Below are positions 44,129 to 54,500 of a stretch of DNA of 64,000 nucleotides, one piece after another. Position 1 is the stretch's first letter. The number at the start of each line of letters is the position of its first letter. The stretch is taken from NCBI GenBank assembly GCA_905221605.1, contig CAJNDS010002253.1:470904-534903 (forward strand), in the 5' to 3' direction. The translations under genes and the position numbers were made by a program. Below the pieces are notes generated by a model. The model did no database searches. It was not told where the DNA came from and saw only the letters and a program-made list of their open reading frames with translations. The stretch comes from Symbiodinium natans (taxonomy: Eukaryota > Sar > Dinophyceae > Suessiales > Symbiodiniaceae).

Positions 44129-44971
44129 GCTCTAGTACGCTGTCTGCAGCTTGCAGCGCTCATGTGAGCATTTGGCGAGTGCTTCTGCACTTTCAAAGGG
44201 CTTCAGGACGAATTTTCTCCTGTGTACAGTTGGGAGGATTCGCCAGCTTACGCGACCAGCCGCGTGTCTTGAGTCTTGCGTCGCAAGTTTTTCACTTCGG
44301 CGCTCACTTGGGGCACGTTTGTTTCCTGTTACACCCAAAGAACGCATGGACGTCCCTGTGGTTGCCAAAAGCAGCTGTACTGCAAGAGGTAATCCAACAT
44401 GCCACGGGCCCCTCTGGTGGTTGGGCTAGTGTCCGTATCACCCGCGCCAGCCGTTGACAAAGTCGACACCGTGGTTTCCGGCGATGCCGGTGACTGACGC
44501 CATTTGTTGCTTGATGGCCGCCGACGCCGTGGACATCTTCGTGTCTTCGCCGCTTCGCGTCTGCCTTTCAAGATCCGCGTCTTCACGCCTGTGCGTCTTC
44601 GCTCGGAAACTCAAGCGGGTCTTCACGCCTTCGCGCCAAAATTCACGCACAGCTGTGGACGTCAATGCTACACCACGAATGCGAAGCTACACCTGAAGGT
44701 CGTGACTAAAAGCTCGCACAGCCATTACTTCTTAGTAGTGCATTATCGCAGGTTGCTGCGTCCAGACAGGTACTTCACTTTGCTGTGTTGCTGCAAGTTA
44801 ACAACATCCCACTTGTATTAAACGTACCCCCAAGAACAAAGACACTTTCCGGAAAATCCTGCCGAAACCGACCCCGCCTTTTAAGCCCTATTCCGAATTA
44901 GGGGGGGGATTCAGGGCTCCCAAAAGCCTGAAACCAACCAACATCCTGAAGCTCCCTTCTCTCCCCGCTCT
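44129..44971. other. Presumed LINE 3' region or flank, no gene
   Basis: No long frame with a domain. A cluster of CTTCGCG/CTTCACGCC-type strings occurs at 44540-44640. A seven-G run at 44902 precedes the microsatellite. Confidence 0.4.
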
Positions 44972-45060
44972 GTGAGTGAGTGAGTGAGTGAGTGAGTGAG
45001 AGAGAGTGTGTGAGTGTGTGAGTGTGTGTGTGTGTGTGTGCGTGTGTGTGTGTGTGTGTG
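44972..45060. repeat. TGAG/GT microsatellite
   Basis: GTGA repeated about seven times, then GT repeats with few interruptions. It directly abuts the first unit of the 1,116-bp array. Confidence 0.95.
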
Positions 45061-45834
45061 TCCAACCCTGTAGCCAAGGGTTTCAACCGTCGACCTCATT
45101 TCTTTTGCGCAGGGGGGCAGAGGGGGTGTGGGGGTGGCTTTGCCCATCGAAGCTCCGCCCCACACCCCAGGTAAACGTACCTGCATTGGTCTGTGCCTGG
45201 ACTCTGTATAGAGTAGCTGGCAGGGCCCTCACCTTCATTGTTCATGTCCACTTCATTTCGTGTTGTACCATTCCTCTGAGTCTGGTACAGCGAGGCAGGA
45301 CCCTACCTCATGTTTGCATCATCTCATCAAGGTTGCACATGCCATTCCTTGTGTCTGGCCTGTCTGGTACAAAATCGTCATTTCACCTTCATGCCCCAAG
45401 ACACCCAGGAGATTGCAATGTCAACACCAGTTTGAAACATCAGAGGTATTCAGGAGCATGATGTACTTCAGTGACAGCAGGCTTAGCCTGTCTAAGCTGA
45501 TGTGGCTCGCAGATCGGAGGTACCAGTATTGGCTGTTAGGAAGGTTGCTTGAGTGTGTTCCAGGCAGTGTAGGGCTAGTCCCTACGTCTTTCAGAGTGCT
45601 GCCTGCGGCGGGGTGGCCCGTGCAGTATCCTGCAGATTTCGTCATGACGAAGCAGGGACCCATCCTGCTGACTTGGATGATGCGCAGGGCCGTTGATGCT
45701 GTTTGCTGTTTGCTGTTTGTTGTACGGTGGTATTCTGGCGCAAATCAGAGGTCTTTATGACTTACCCTCCTGCAGCCATCAGGTGTTGACGTTTTTTTTC
45801 GAGTAGTGTAGATCCCGTCCTTTGTTCTCCAAGC

Positions 45835-46015
45835 ATGTCTTGGTTTGGACAAAACTGGAACTCCCAACAGCAGCAGCCGCGTGAGTGGCAGAAAAAAGAA
45901 GTTCTTGCTACGACAGCTGGCAACAGGACGATCAGAACTCAGTGAGCGGGATTCGTTTTTTCCGAAAGGTGCAGACGTCGAGCGTGTGCGTTTAAAACGC
46001 CGTCGTCGGAAGCGG
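45835..46015 (+). CDS. Small frame in tandem unit 1 (MSWFGQNW...)
   Basis: ATG 45835 starts a Gln/Trp-rich peptide (QNWNSQQQQPREWQ). After a run of six A at 45895 the annotated frame stops at 45941. A second frame from the A-run stays open to TAG 46013 with a very basic end (RLKRRRRKR). The equivalent reading in unit 2 is interrupted differently because its A-run is seven long. A GTGAGT donor lies within the CCGCGTGAGTGG string, so splicing is also possible. Confidence 0.3.
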
Positions 46016-46949
46016 TAGTTTTGGCTTGTCCTGTTGTGCATGTCCCGCGGGTGCGCTTAAGGCGCCGGCAGAGTGGGCCGCATGGGTCCATGGCACAGAT
46101 GTAAAAGGTGCCCAAGGCATCCTAGCGGTGCAATAAAACCTTTAGGCAACTTGGCCTTCTTGGCTTCGTGTGTGTGTCCAACCCTGTAGCCAAGGGTTTC
46201 AACCGTCGACCTCATTTCTTTTGTGCAGGGGGGCAGAGGGGGTGTGGGGGTGGCTCTGCCCATCGAAGCTCCGCCCCACACCCCAGGTAAACGTACCTGC
46301 ATTGGTCTGTGCCTGGACTCTGTATAGAGTAGCTGGCAGGGCCCTCACCTTCATTATTCATGTCCACTTCATTTCGTGTTGCACCATTCCTCTGAGTCTG
46401 GTACAGCGAGGCAGGACCCTACCTCATGTTTGCATCATCTCATCAAGGTTGCACATGCCATTCCTTGTGTCTGGCCTGTCTGGTACAAAATCGTCATTTC
46501 ACCTTCATGCCCCAAGACACCCAGGAGATTGCAATGTCAACACCAGTTTGAAACATCAGAGGTATTCAGGAGCATGATGTACTTCAGTGACAGCAGGCTT
46601 AGCCTGTCTAAGCTGATGTGGCTCGCAGATCGGAGGTACCAGTATTGGCTGTCAGGAAGGTTGCTTGAGTGTGTTCCAGGCAGTGCAGGGCTAGTCCCTA
46701 CGTCTTTCAGAGTGCTGCCTGCGGCGGGGTGGCCCGTGCAGTATCCTGCAGATTTCGTCATGACGAAGCAGGGACCCATCCTGCAGACTTGGATGATGCG
46801 CAGGGCCGTTGATGCTGTTTGCTGTTTGCTGTTTGTTGTACGGTGGTATTCAGGCGCAAATCAGAGGTCTTTATGACTTACCCTCCTGCAGCCATCAGGT
46901 GTTGACGTTTTTTTCGAGTGGTGTAGATCCCGTCCTTTGTTCTCCAAGC

Positions 46950-47111
46950 ATGTCTTGGTCTGGACAAAACTGGAACTCCCAACAGCAGCAGCCGCGTGAG
47001 TGGCAGAAAAAAAGAAGTTCTTGCTACGACAGCTGGCAACAGGACGATCAGAACTCAGTGAGCGGGATTCGTTTTTTCCGAAAGGTGCAGACGTCGAGCG
47101 TGTGCGTTTAA
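46950..47111 (+). CDS. Small frame in tandem unit 2 (MSWSGQNW...)
   Basis: Counterpart of the unit 1 frame, 53 codons from ATG 46950 to TAA 47109. The seven-A run puts it in the frame CYDSWQQDDQNS, which keeps the Trp/Gln/Asp-rich character, in contrast to unit 1. No family is recognised. Confidence 0.3.
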   Translation: MSWSGQNWNSQQQQPREWQKKRSSCYDSWQQDDQNSVSGIRFFRKVQTSSVCV

Positions 47112-47783
47112 AACGCCGTCGTCGGAAGCGGTAGTTTTGGCTTGTCCTGTTGTGCATGTCCCGCGGGTGCGCCTAAGGCGCCGGCAGAGTGGGCCGCATG
47201 GGTCCATGGCACAGATGTAAAAGGTGCCCAAGGCATCCTAGCGGTGCAATAAAACCTTTAGGCAACTTGGCCTTCTTGGCTTCGTGTGTGTGTCCAACCC
47301 TGTAGCCAAGGGTTTCAACCGTCGACCTCATTTCTTTTGCGCAGGGGGGCAGAGGGGGTGTGGGGGTGGCTCTGCCCATCGAAGCTCCGCCCCACACCCC
47401 AGGTAAACGTACCTGCATTGGTCTGTGCCTGGACTCTGTATAGAGTAGCTGGCAGGGCCCTCACCTTCATTGTTCATGTCCACTTCATTTCGCGTTGTAC
47501 CATTCCTCTGAGTCTGGTACAGCGAGGCAGGACCCTACCTCATGTTTGCATCATCTCATCAAGGTTGCACATGCCATTCCTTGTGTCTGGCCTGTCTGGT
47601 ACAAAATCGTCATTTCACCTTCATGCCCCAAGACACCCAGGAGATTGCAATGTCAACACCAGTTTGAAACATCAGAGGTATTCAGGAGCATGATGTACTT
47701 CAGTGACAGCAGGCTTAGCCTGTCTAAGCTGATGTGGCTCGCAGATCGGAGGTACCAGTATTGGCTGTCAGGAAGGTTGCTTG

Positions 47784-47813
47784 AGTGTGTGTGTGTGTGT
47801 GTGTGTGTGTGTT
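47784..47813. repeat. GT microsatellite ending the tandem array
   Basis: About 13 GT repeats replace the continuation of the third 1,116-bp unit at the string TTGCTTGAGTGTG. Confidence 0.95.
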
Positions 47814-47879
47814 GGTTGCTGTGCTGCCGCCTGAGTGGAGCTCTCTACGCACTCAGGGTTAGAGTCATTAGTTACTGAA

Positions 47880-49245
47880 ACCCTCCAAACCCTAGGCCCC
47901 AGACCCTAAACCCTTTGGACCCCAAACATGACATTTGGATAAAAAACGCCCCCCTAATACTAAAAACACATTTCGAGTTTCTATTGGGTGGGGGAGCCCC
48001 CCGTCCGTTTTTTAAGAATAGGGGGATGCGATTAGCTTCCCTACGGACTCCTCAATGATTCAATGTAAAAGCGACTGCAACGATCACGAAGAACAAAAAT
48101 GTTGTGACGTCGATCCCCAGCAAGCCCCCTTGCAGGGGTGGTCCTATGACCGCACCGTTCGCACAGTTCGGGGTCATGTGCTTTGAGGCCAGCCGCCTGC
48201 CGATCAGCAAACTGCGAGTAGCGTAGGAGCTGACTGTTGTCAACCATCATCATCCCGTGCTTGGAACAGCCTGTGCTTGAACCCCGCTAAATTCATTATG
48301 TTAAAGTCCCATCCCTCCAGGCCTGGGGGGGCAGCACACGTGGAAACGCCAAGAGCTGCTCGGCTGTGGGCGCCAGGCCGACAGGAGGCCTGGATTGGAG
48401 GGATGCGTCGATTTGCCAAGCTTTAAGTTGCAACTGCTGGATTTTCTAGAGCGTCAAACTCAATTGATTTCATACATGAACTATCATGATGCACAGTTCC
48501 AGTCGGATGGTGCCTTGGGCGATGGTTGCTCGGGTGGTGAAAAGTATTACAAATAAGATGCGGAATCGAACTTGCGGTCTCGACATTATGACGAATCCTC
48601 GTGACCTGTGTCATTTTGCTGTGCAATGAGGTGTTCGCGGGACATATCACAAGAAGAAGTTATCATTAGACTTCGGCTGACTCTACCACGAAATACACGC
48701 TTCCTGTGCGCTGGCCATTCTTTCCACAACCATTGTGGGAATCGATTCATGGTCGTCATCTTGGCCAGAGGACAATAACCAATTTCGGAAGTTCCTATGC
48801 CTTTTGAAGACTGGAGATGGCTTCATGGGTCCCCCTACTACCCCCCTACCCCCCACCAGGTTCCCCCCTCAAATAACCTCAATTAGGCTCAACTAACCCT
48901 AAATACCCTTCACCACAGGAGGGGGGGGGGCGGGTAGTATAGAGGGGGGTAATAAGGGAACCAATGATGGATCTGTCGTGCCTCACCGGGCTTCCACTTG
49001 CAGGCAACTCGTGCCGAAGATACGGCGGCCTTGGCAACAAGGGCAGGCATTGCAGCAGTTGAATCTCAGGCAGTTCTCCATGGTCGTCTCTTGGGTCGTA
49101 GCTGAAATTACAGCCCTGCTTTAGGGTACTGTAACCGAAAACAAAGGAGCGCGATGTAGAGCAGTGAGGCTATGGCAACGCCATGGCCGGCTTCCGCTTG
49201 CAGTTCAATCTCTAGAGCTTGCGTCACCAATCTCACGACGAACAT
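47880..49245. other. No gene; start of the telomere-repeat-rich region
   Basis: Short CCCTAAA-like strings occur at 47880-47915. Near 48827-48960 an imperfect inverted repeat pairs a C-rich arm (TCCCCCTACTACCCCCCTACC) with a G-rich arm (GGGCGGGTAGTATAGAGGGGGG). No coding frame is convincing. Confidence 0.5.

Positions 49246-49314
<69 letters not shown>
49246..49314. repeat. (CTA)n microsatellite
   Basis: About 23 perfect CTA/TAC triplets. A frame read through it gives only poly-Thr or poly-Tyr and is an artefact. Confidence 0.98.
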
Positions 49315-49315
<1 letters not shown>

Positions 49316-49677
49316 GACGAGATGTAAGCAGGGGCTTCGGGCTGGCACCTATTGACCGATTGGCCCCGCATCAAGATGCCTGAGGGAGCGGCTGTCCAAA
49401 TTGAGGGACGGCTGTCTGCCTCATGGGGTACCTAGGCCATGGCAATCGAGGCCCTGAACCCACGGAACAATTCCGCATGCACCCGCAGGCACCGAAGGGT
49501 TAGAGAGAATGTTCATTGGAACGTGTCGGATTTGTCGGATGTGACATGCCGGATTAAAACCCAACAGCACCATTACAAACCTACATCGCTGTACCATGTA
49601 GCTGCCCAGAGAGTTTGGGAGAGGAAGAGCGCAGGATAGTTGGATACCTGGTTCGGCTTGAGGCATGGGCTGTGCAG

Positions 49678-49900
49678 GTACTTGCTGACTACCCCGCAGC
49701 TGCCAGGGCGACTCTTGACCGTCTTGGCTGCCAGCGATGCTGGCCTGCGAAGGGAGCTCAATGGGGTAGTCACACCAGTATCGTCCCAAATTCAACAAAC
49801 CTTCAATTACAAAAAGGTGGAATGTGCCAGACGCTTCACCCCGGACCTACCAGAGAATTGGAGAGTGCCAACCGAGACTCAAACGCGCCCTGAACCCTAA
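49678..49900 (+). CDS. Candidate exon running into CCCTAAA repeats
   Basis: After the acceptor TGTGCAG, a frame is open for 73 codons with good codon balance. It includes TVLAASDAGLRRELNGVV and ARRFTPDLPENWRVPTE and ends at a TAA created by the first CCCTAAA repeat. The real exon may end earlier. Family unknown. It may be the remnant of a gene cut by telomere-type sequence. Confidence 0.35.
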
Positions 49901-50802
49901 ACCCTAAACCCTAAAACCTGTAATAATGGCAAGCCCGCGAACCCTGTAAAGCCTGAAAACCTCAGAAGAATGCAATGGTCCAGTGGGTCCTCTTCTCGTT
50001 CTGAGCTCTTGCTCTTGGGCTGCTTGGGCTCCTCGCTGATGTAACCCCCTAAACCCTGAACCCTCTCCGAAGGAAGCCTTAGGATCTGGGGCCCTAAACC
50101 CTTTCTATCGCAATGCCTTTCTTGTAGTTCAGGTTCCCAAAAGCACCCTTACTTAACTTCAGCCAGAATCCTAAACCCTGTTCAGACCTGAACCTAATGC
50201 CTTTGTCTGGGAGAATCGGTATACTCACAAACTTAAAGCGGTTTTGCCTTCGGGGAACAGATTACCGATTACCGGTTTACGTACGTAGGCATGCGAACTG
50301 AGGCTGCGAGCTAAGTGATGTGTCGGAGCCCTATCGGCGCATCTGAGTCCACGTCGTCCTCCAATGTTCGTAGGTGGTTCACCCTTGGTATTACTGTCGC
50401 AGATTTTGCGCACTTAAACATACTTGCAAACACTCTTAAAAAGCAGACTCGGTTGCCTCAGGGAGGTCTTTTAAGCCCGAGTGGCAAGTGCCTCTGCAGG
50501 GGGCGCAAGAATGTCGGGCAGCCAAAGACATCCCGGCCCTTCCCCTTGCGGCTGGCCTGGGCCCACCAGGCATCACAAGCTCTCATTTCTGCCATTCGTG
50601 GGGGTTCAGGGTTTTAGGGTTTAGGGTTTACATTCGGGGGGCTCTCATAGGGGTCTGGGTGATGGTGCCTTGACCAGCAGATAATGCTCTGCATTTGCGT
50701 CAAAGCCTTGAATCTCTGCGACCGCCACCTGCCAACAAGATGTAGCAGATTGACGTGCATCCCAGCGTTGGGACAAACACTCGCGGAAGTCTCTCTGACA
50801 GT

Positions 50803-50835
50803 CTCTCTCTCTCTCTCTCTTTCTCTCTTTCTCTG
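50803..50835. repeat. TC microsatellite
   Basis: CT/TC repeats with two TTT interruptions. Confidence 0.9.
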
Positions 50836-51247
50836 CTTCTCTCATCTGCACCCTCAGCCCTCAATCTTAGCACCTCACCTGTAAGACAATGAAGCTGTTA
50901 CACCCTCGGCCCTAGGCCCCCTGAACAGCGCGGGATGGCCTCCAAAGGAATTTCCGATGGGTAATTCTTGAGGAAGCGTCCATGAAAGGTGCCTGTCAGC
51001 AAAGCAGGTCTATAGGAGCTCTGTGCACTGTGGGCGGCTTTCCGCACATCGGCTCCATCAAGGGGCTATGGAAGACTCGGGTAAGTGGGAGGAGGGGCCG
51101 GGGGGGGGGGAGGGGCAGCCTTTTGAGAAGGATTCCTTCGTGCTTCAGGGATTCAACATGATCCTGCCCGATCCAACCCTGACCTCACATCCTACAGTGG
51201 AACAGCCTCACCTGGAGGAGTGAAGGATGCTAGACATGTTGTGCAAC

Positions 51248-51343
51248 TACTTAGTTGTCCAGTAACCTTGGGGAACCAAAGGTTAACCTTTAGGATTCTA
51301 AATGGATTCTAATACCCCAAAAAGGTTAAAGGTTACCTACTCT
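51248..51343. repeat. MITE-like element A, copy 1
   Basis: This 96-bp block begins ACTTAGTTGTCCAGTAA, contains CCAAAGGTTAACCTTTAGGATT, and ends CCCCAAAAAGGTTAAAGGTTACC. The two halves form an imperfect hairpin. An equal-length second copy lies at 53678-53773. Confidence 0.75.
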
Positions 51344-51770
51344 GCTACTAGGTAACCTAGAGGAGTGAAGGATACTGGGCAGGCTGTGCAACCAACTGCG
51401 CAACCAACTGCTTGCAGGGTGCGGTAAAACTGATGCGCGGACTCCACGCTTGTTAAGTTCACAAAGGCGAAGCCACGGCTGGACCGGCTGCGCGGGTCCA
51501 TGGGTAGATAGATGAAGTCCTGAACGGTTTAGGGTGCAGGGTTTAGGGTTGCGGGTCTCGGCTTGAAGCCTGTGCGCATTTGGCTTGCGATCGTCTTGAA
51601 TCGTGCTCCCTTCTGCCGTTTTCATTAGACCCGGTCCGCCAGATTATGGAGATCTGAAAAGGATTAGAACTCAGGCCCTAGGGGGCGACCATGAATCACA
51701 GAGGGAACCTTAAACCCATCATGAACCACCGACAGGGGGGGAGAGGGGGTGCGTGAATCTGGTGCGAAAT

Positions 51771-51794
51771 CTGCCCCCCCCCCCCCCCCCCCCA
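51771..51794. repeat. Poly-C tract
   Basis: A run of more than 20 C followed by AAAA. Confidence 0.95.
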
Positions 51795-52216
51795 AAATAG
51801 TGATCCTTACTACAGGAGCTCCCCAAAACCCTCAACCCACACAACCCTAAACCCTAAACCCTCCCCCAAAAACCCCCCATGGTGGGGCGGTCCAGCTTGC
51901 CCTGAAAGCCCGCTGCCAAGAATTGGCGAAGTAACCGGCGTTGGCCACACTTCACTGGTACGTTCTTGACCATTACCTCGGCCGTGCTTTGTTTTTGGGG
52001 GTTTAGGGTTTAGGGTTTAGGGTTTAAGGTTCAGCATCTCAAGTCCGAGCATTTACTAGTCAAGCAGCTTGTCAAGCGTTGGAATAAAACCCCACCCACC
52101 CAAGAAACCCATAACATTGAGAAAATACAAAGTTCACTCAATACATTCCCAGTAGGCTTCAAGCTCAAGGTCCAGTTAACCCAAAACCCGACATCTAACT
52201 CTCCTCACTTGATGGA

Positions 52217-52250
52217 GGGTTGGGGGGGGGGGGGGGTGGGGGGGGGGTGT

Positions 52251-52314
<64 letters not shown>

Positions 52315-52343
52315 GGTGGGGGGGCGGGGGGGGGGGGGGGGAC
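52217..52343. repeat. Very long poly-G tract
   Basis: About 120 nt made almost only of G with a few T and C interruptions, directly before the 52-bp minisatellite. It would be prone to G-quadruplex formation and to assembly error. Confidence 0.95.
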
Positions 52344-52361
52344 CAGGTGAAAAAAACAATT

Positions 52362-53420
52362 ATGCCGACGAAGGGCGTCAGGGTTTAGGGCCCACCAGGG
52401 GGAAAAAAACAATATGCCGACGAAGGGGGTCAGGGTTTAGGGCCCACCAGGGGGAAAAAAACAATATGCCGACGAAGGGGGTCAGGGTTTAGGGCCCGCC
52501 AGGGGGGCAAAAAAAACAATATGCCGACGAAGGGGGGTCAGGGTTTAGGGCCACCAGGGGGAAAAAAAAACAATATGCCGACGAAGGGGGTCAGGGTTTA
52601 GGGCCCACCAGGGGGGAAAAAAACAATATGCCGACGAAGGGCGTCAGGGTTTAGGGCCCACCAGGGGGGAAAAAAACAATATGCCGACGAAGGGGGTCAG
52701 GGTTTATGCCGACGAAGGGCGTCAGGGTTTAGGGCCCACCAGGGGGAAAAAAACAATATGCCGACGAAGGGCGTCAGGGTTTAGGGCCCACCAGGGGGGA
52801 AAAAAACAATATGCCGACGAAGGGCGTCAGGGTTTAGGGCCCACCAGGGGGAAAAAAACAATATGCCGACGAAGGGCGTCAGGGTTTAGGGCCCACCAGG
52901 GGGGAAAAAAACAATATGCCGACGAAGGGGGTCAGGGTTTAGGGCCCACCAGGCGGGAAAAAAAACAATATGCCGACGAAGGGGGTCAGGGTTTAGGGGA
53001 AAAAAATCAATATGCCCAGGGCGTCAGGGGGGCCCAGCAGAAAAAACAATATGCCGACGAAGGGCGTCAGGGTTTAGGGCCCACCAGGGGGGGAAAAAAA
53101 CCCGACGAAGGGGGTCAGGGTTTAGGGCCCACCAGGGGGAAAAAAAACAATATGCCGACGAAGGGCGTCAGGGTTTAGGGCCCACCAGGGGGAAAAAAAC
53201 AATATGCCGACGAAGGGCGTCAGGGTTTAGGGCCCACCAGGGGGGAAAAAAACAATATGCCGACGAAGGGGGTCAGGGTTTAGGGCCCACCAGGGGGAAA
53301 AAAAACAATATGCCGACGAAGGGGGTCAGGGTTTAGGGCCCACCAGGGGGGAAAAAAACAATATGCCGACGAAGGGGGTCAGGGTTTAGGGCCCAGAAAA
53401 AAACAATATGCCGACGAAGG
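52362..53420. repeat. Approximately 52-bp minisatellite containing TTTAGGG
   Basis: About 20 units of the form ATGCCGACGAAGGGSGTCAGGG, then TTTAGGGCCCACCAGG, a run of G and a run of A, then CAAT. Unit lengths vary from about 46 to 55 because of the G and A runs, and a few units are truncated (near 52706, 53006 and 53100). Each unit holds one TTTAGGG. The long open frame through it at 52681-53178 is a repeat artefact. Confidence 0.95.
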
Positions 53421-53677
53421 TCATTAGGGTTTAAATATACATAGTAAGAGAGGGTTTAGGGTTTAGGGTTTAGGGTGTAGGGTTTAGGGTTTAGGGTTTC
53501 GGGTTTCGGGTTTGGGGCAGATAGTGCGTAGTTGTCTTTTGGCTATGCATTTTGCGCTATTATCTTTGGTTGATGACGCTCCGCCTTGGTTGATGACGCT
53601 CCGCCTTATATCCCTCAAAACTCTCGCTTGGGAATACGGTTGACTCAGTCCTGTGCCGTTAATGGCAAACCAGAAAA

Positions 53678-53773
53678 ACTTAGTTGTCCAGTAAGCTGGG
53701 GGAACCAAAGGTTAACCTTTAGGATTATACGGGGATTCTATTACCCCAAAAAGGTTAAAGGTTACCTACTCTA
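53678..53773. repeat. MITE-like element A, copy 2
   Basis: Same 96-bp element as at 51248, with about a dozen differences, mostly in the centre. Confidence 0.75.
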
Positions 53774-53982
53774 GTCTTAGGCAAAAAACTTAGATGCTAA
53801 TTTAGACACGTCGACGAAGTATGTGGAAACTCGTTTCCCCACGTTTTGGTATAGTGAAACATCGTTCATTCAGTGCTGACATGGGAACAACTGGAGGCAG
53901 ACCCTTGTGTGCCTTGAATGAAGGTTTGAGGCTGTGACGTGAGTGGGTCCGAGTGCATGAGATCGCGTTGGGCACCTAGTAT

Positions 53983-54000
53983 CCGCAGATCGATCTGCGG
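53983..54000. other. 18-bp perfect palindrome
   Basis: CCGCAGATCGATCTGCGG is its own reverse complement. It lies in a 560-bp non-coding stretch that is neither telomeric nor simple-repeat. Confidence 0.8.
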
Positions 54001-54340
54001 AGAAGAGTGCTAGCCGACATGGCACGCGTCGTGCACTGCCCGTTGCAGAGGTGACGGTGATTACTTGGCCTAGCCCAGCCGAGCAGTTCTCTGCTCGGTT
54101 TCTGGGTGGCGGGCTTGCCTAGTGACTGCTTCGTTCGGAAGGTAACAGGCCCTCTTGCTTGACTGGGCCGTTTTCCGTTCGTCTCCGCGTGTTTGTTGCG
54201 TCTTTGTTTTGTTTGTGTGTCGCTTCGCATAGTATTAGTTGGGGGCTGACACTTTAAGCCTTCGGGCCGGAGGTGTCGCCTTTGTGTTAGGCCAGGTAAG
54301 TGCTTCCAGCCGGCACGTGCCTCGGTCGACTCACTCACTC

Positions 54341-54500
54341 ACTTATAAATAAATAAATAAATAAATAAATGTATATATATATATATTACATATCTATCTA
54401 TCTATCTATATCTATATCTATACATATTTTTATATATACATATCTATACACATATATATATATAGATATATGTATACTATAATTAGTTAAATAAATAAAC
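54341..54500. repeat. AAAT/TATC/TA-rich microsatellite cluster
   Basis: Seven AAAT repeats followed by TA and TATC repeats, the most AT-rich patch in the second half of the window. Confidence 0.95.

Larger units (their letters stand above)
45061..47786. repeat. Tandem array of 1,116-bp units, 2.44 copies
   Basis: Units start with TCCAACCCTGTAGCC at 45061, 46177 and 47293, exactly 1,116 bp apart. The third copy breaks off after about 494 bp in a GT microsatellite. Copies differ by a handful of substitutions and homopolymer changes. Each unit holds a hairpin-like stretch (GGGTGTGGGGG... paired with ...CCCCACACCC at about +65 to +110), an ATG-initiated Trp/Gln-rich frame, and AATAAAACC near its end. 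Similar + frames of 135-166 codons recur per unit but start without ATG. It may be a tandem gene array, a satellite or serial retroposition; I do not recognise a known RNA gene. Confidence 0.85.

Noticed and set aside
45260-47878. Repeated 127-166-codon + frames in the 1,116-bp units
   Set aside because: They begin at non-ATG codons, show no domain, and recur simply because the units are near identical. Not annotated as genes.
48558-48620. tRNA-Met-like string on the minus strand
   Set aside because: It matches the TTCGA and CAT anticodon landmarks in order, but the T and anticodon stems do not pair, so at most it is a decayed tRNA relic.
49164-49355. Frame with a poly-Thr stretch
   Set aside because: Translation of the (CTA)n microsatellite.
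50315-50617. Frame containing LPQGGLLSPS, resembling a reverse transcriptase motif
   Set aside because: No other RT motif (FxDD, motif A) lies near it; judged a chance match.
52681-53178. 165-codon + frame
   Set aside because: It reads straight through the 52-bp minisatellite; the peptide is a three-frame rotation of the repeat unit.
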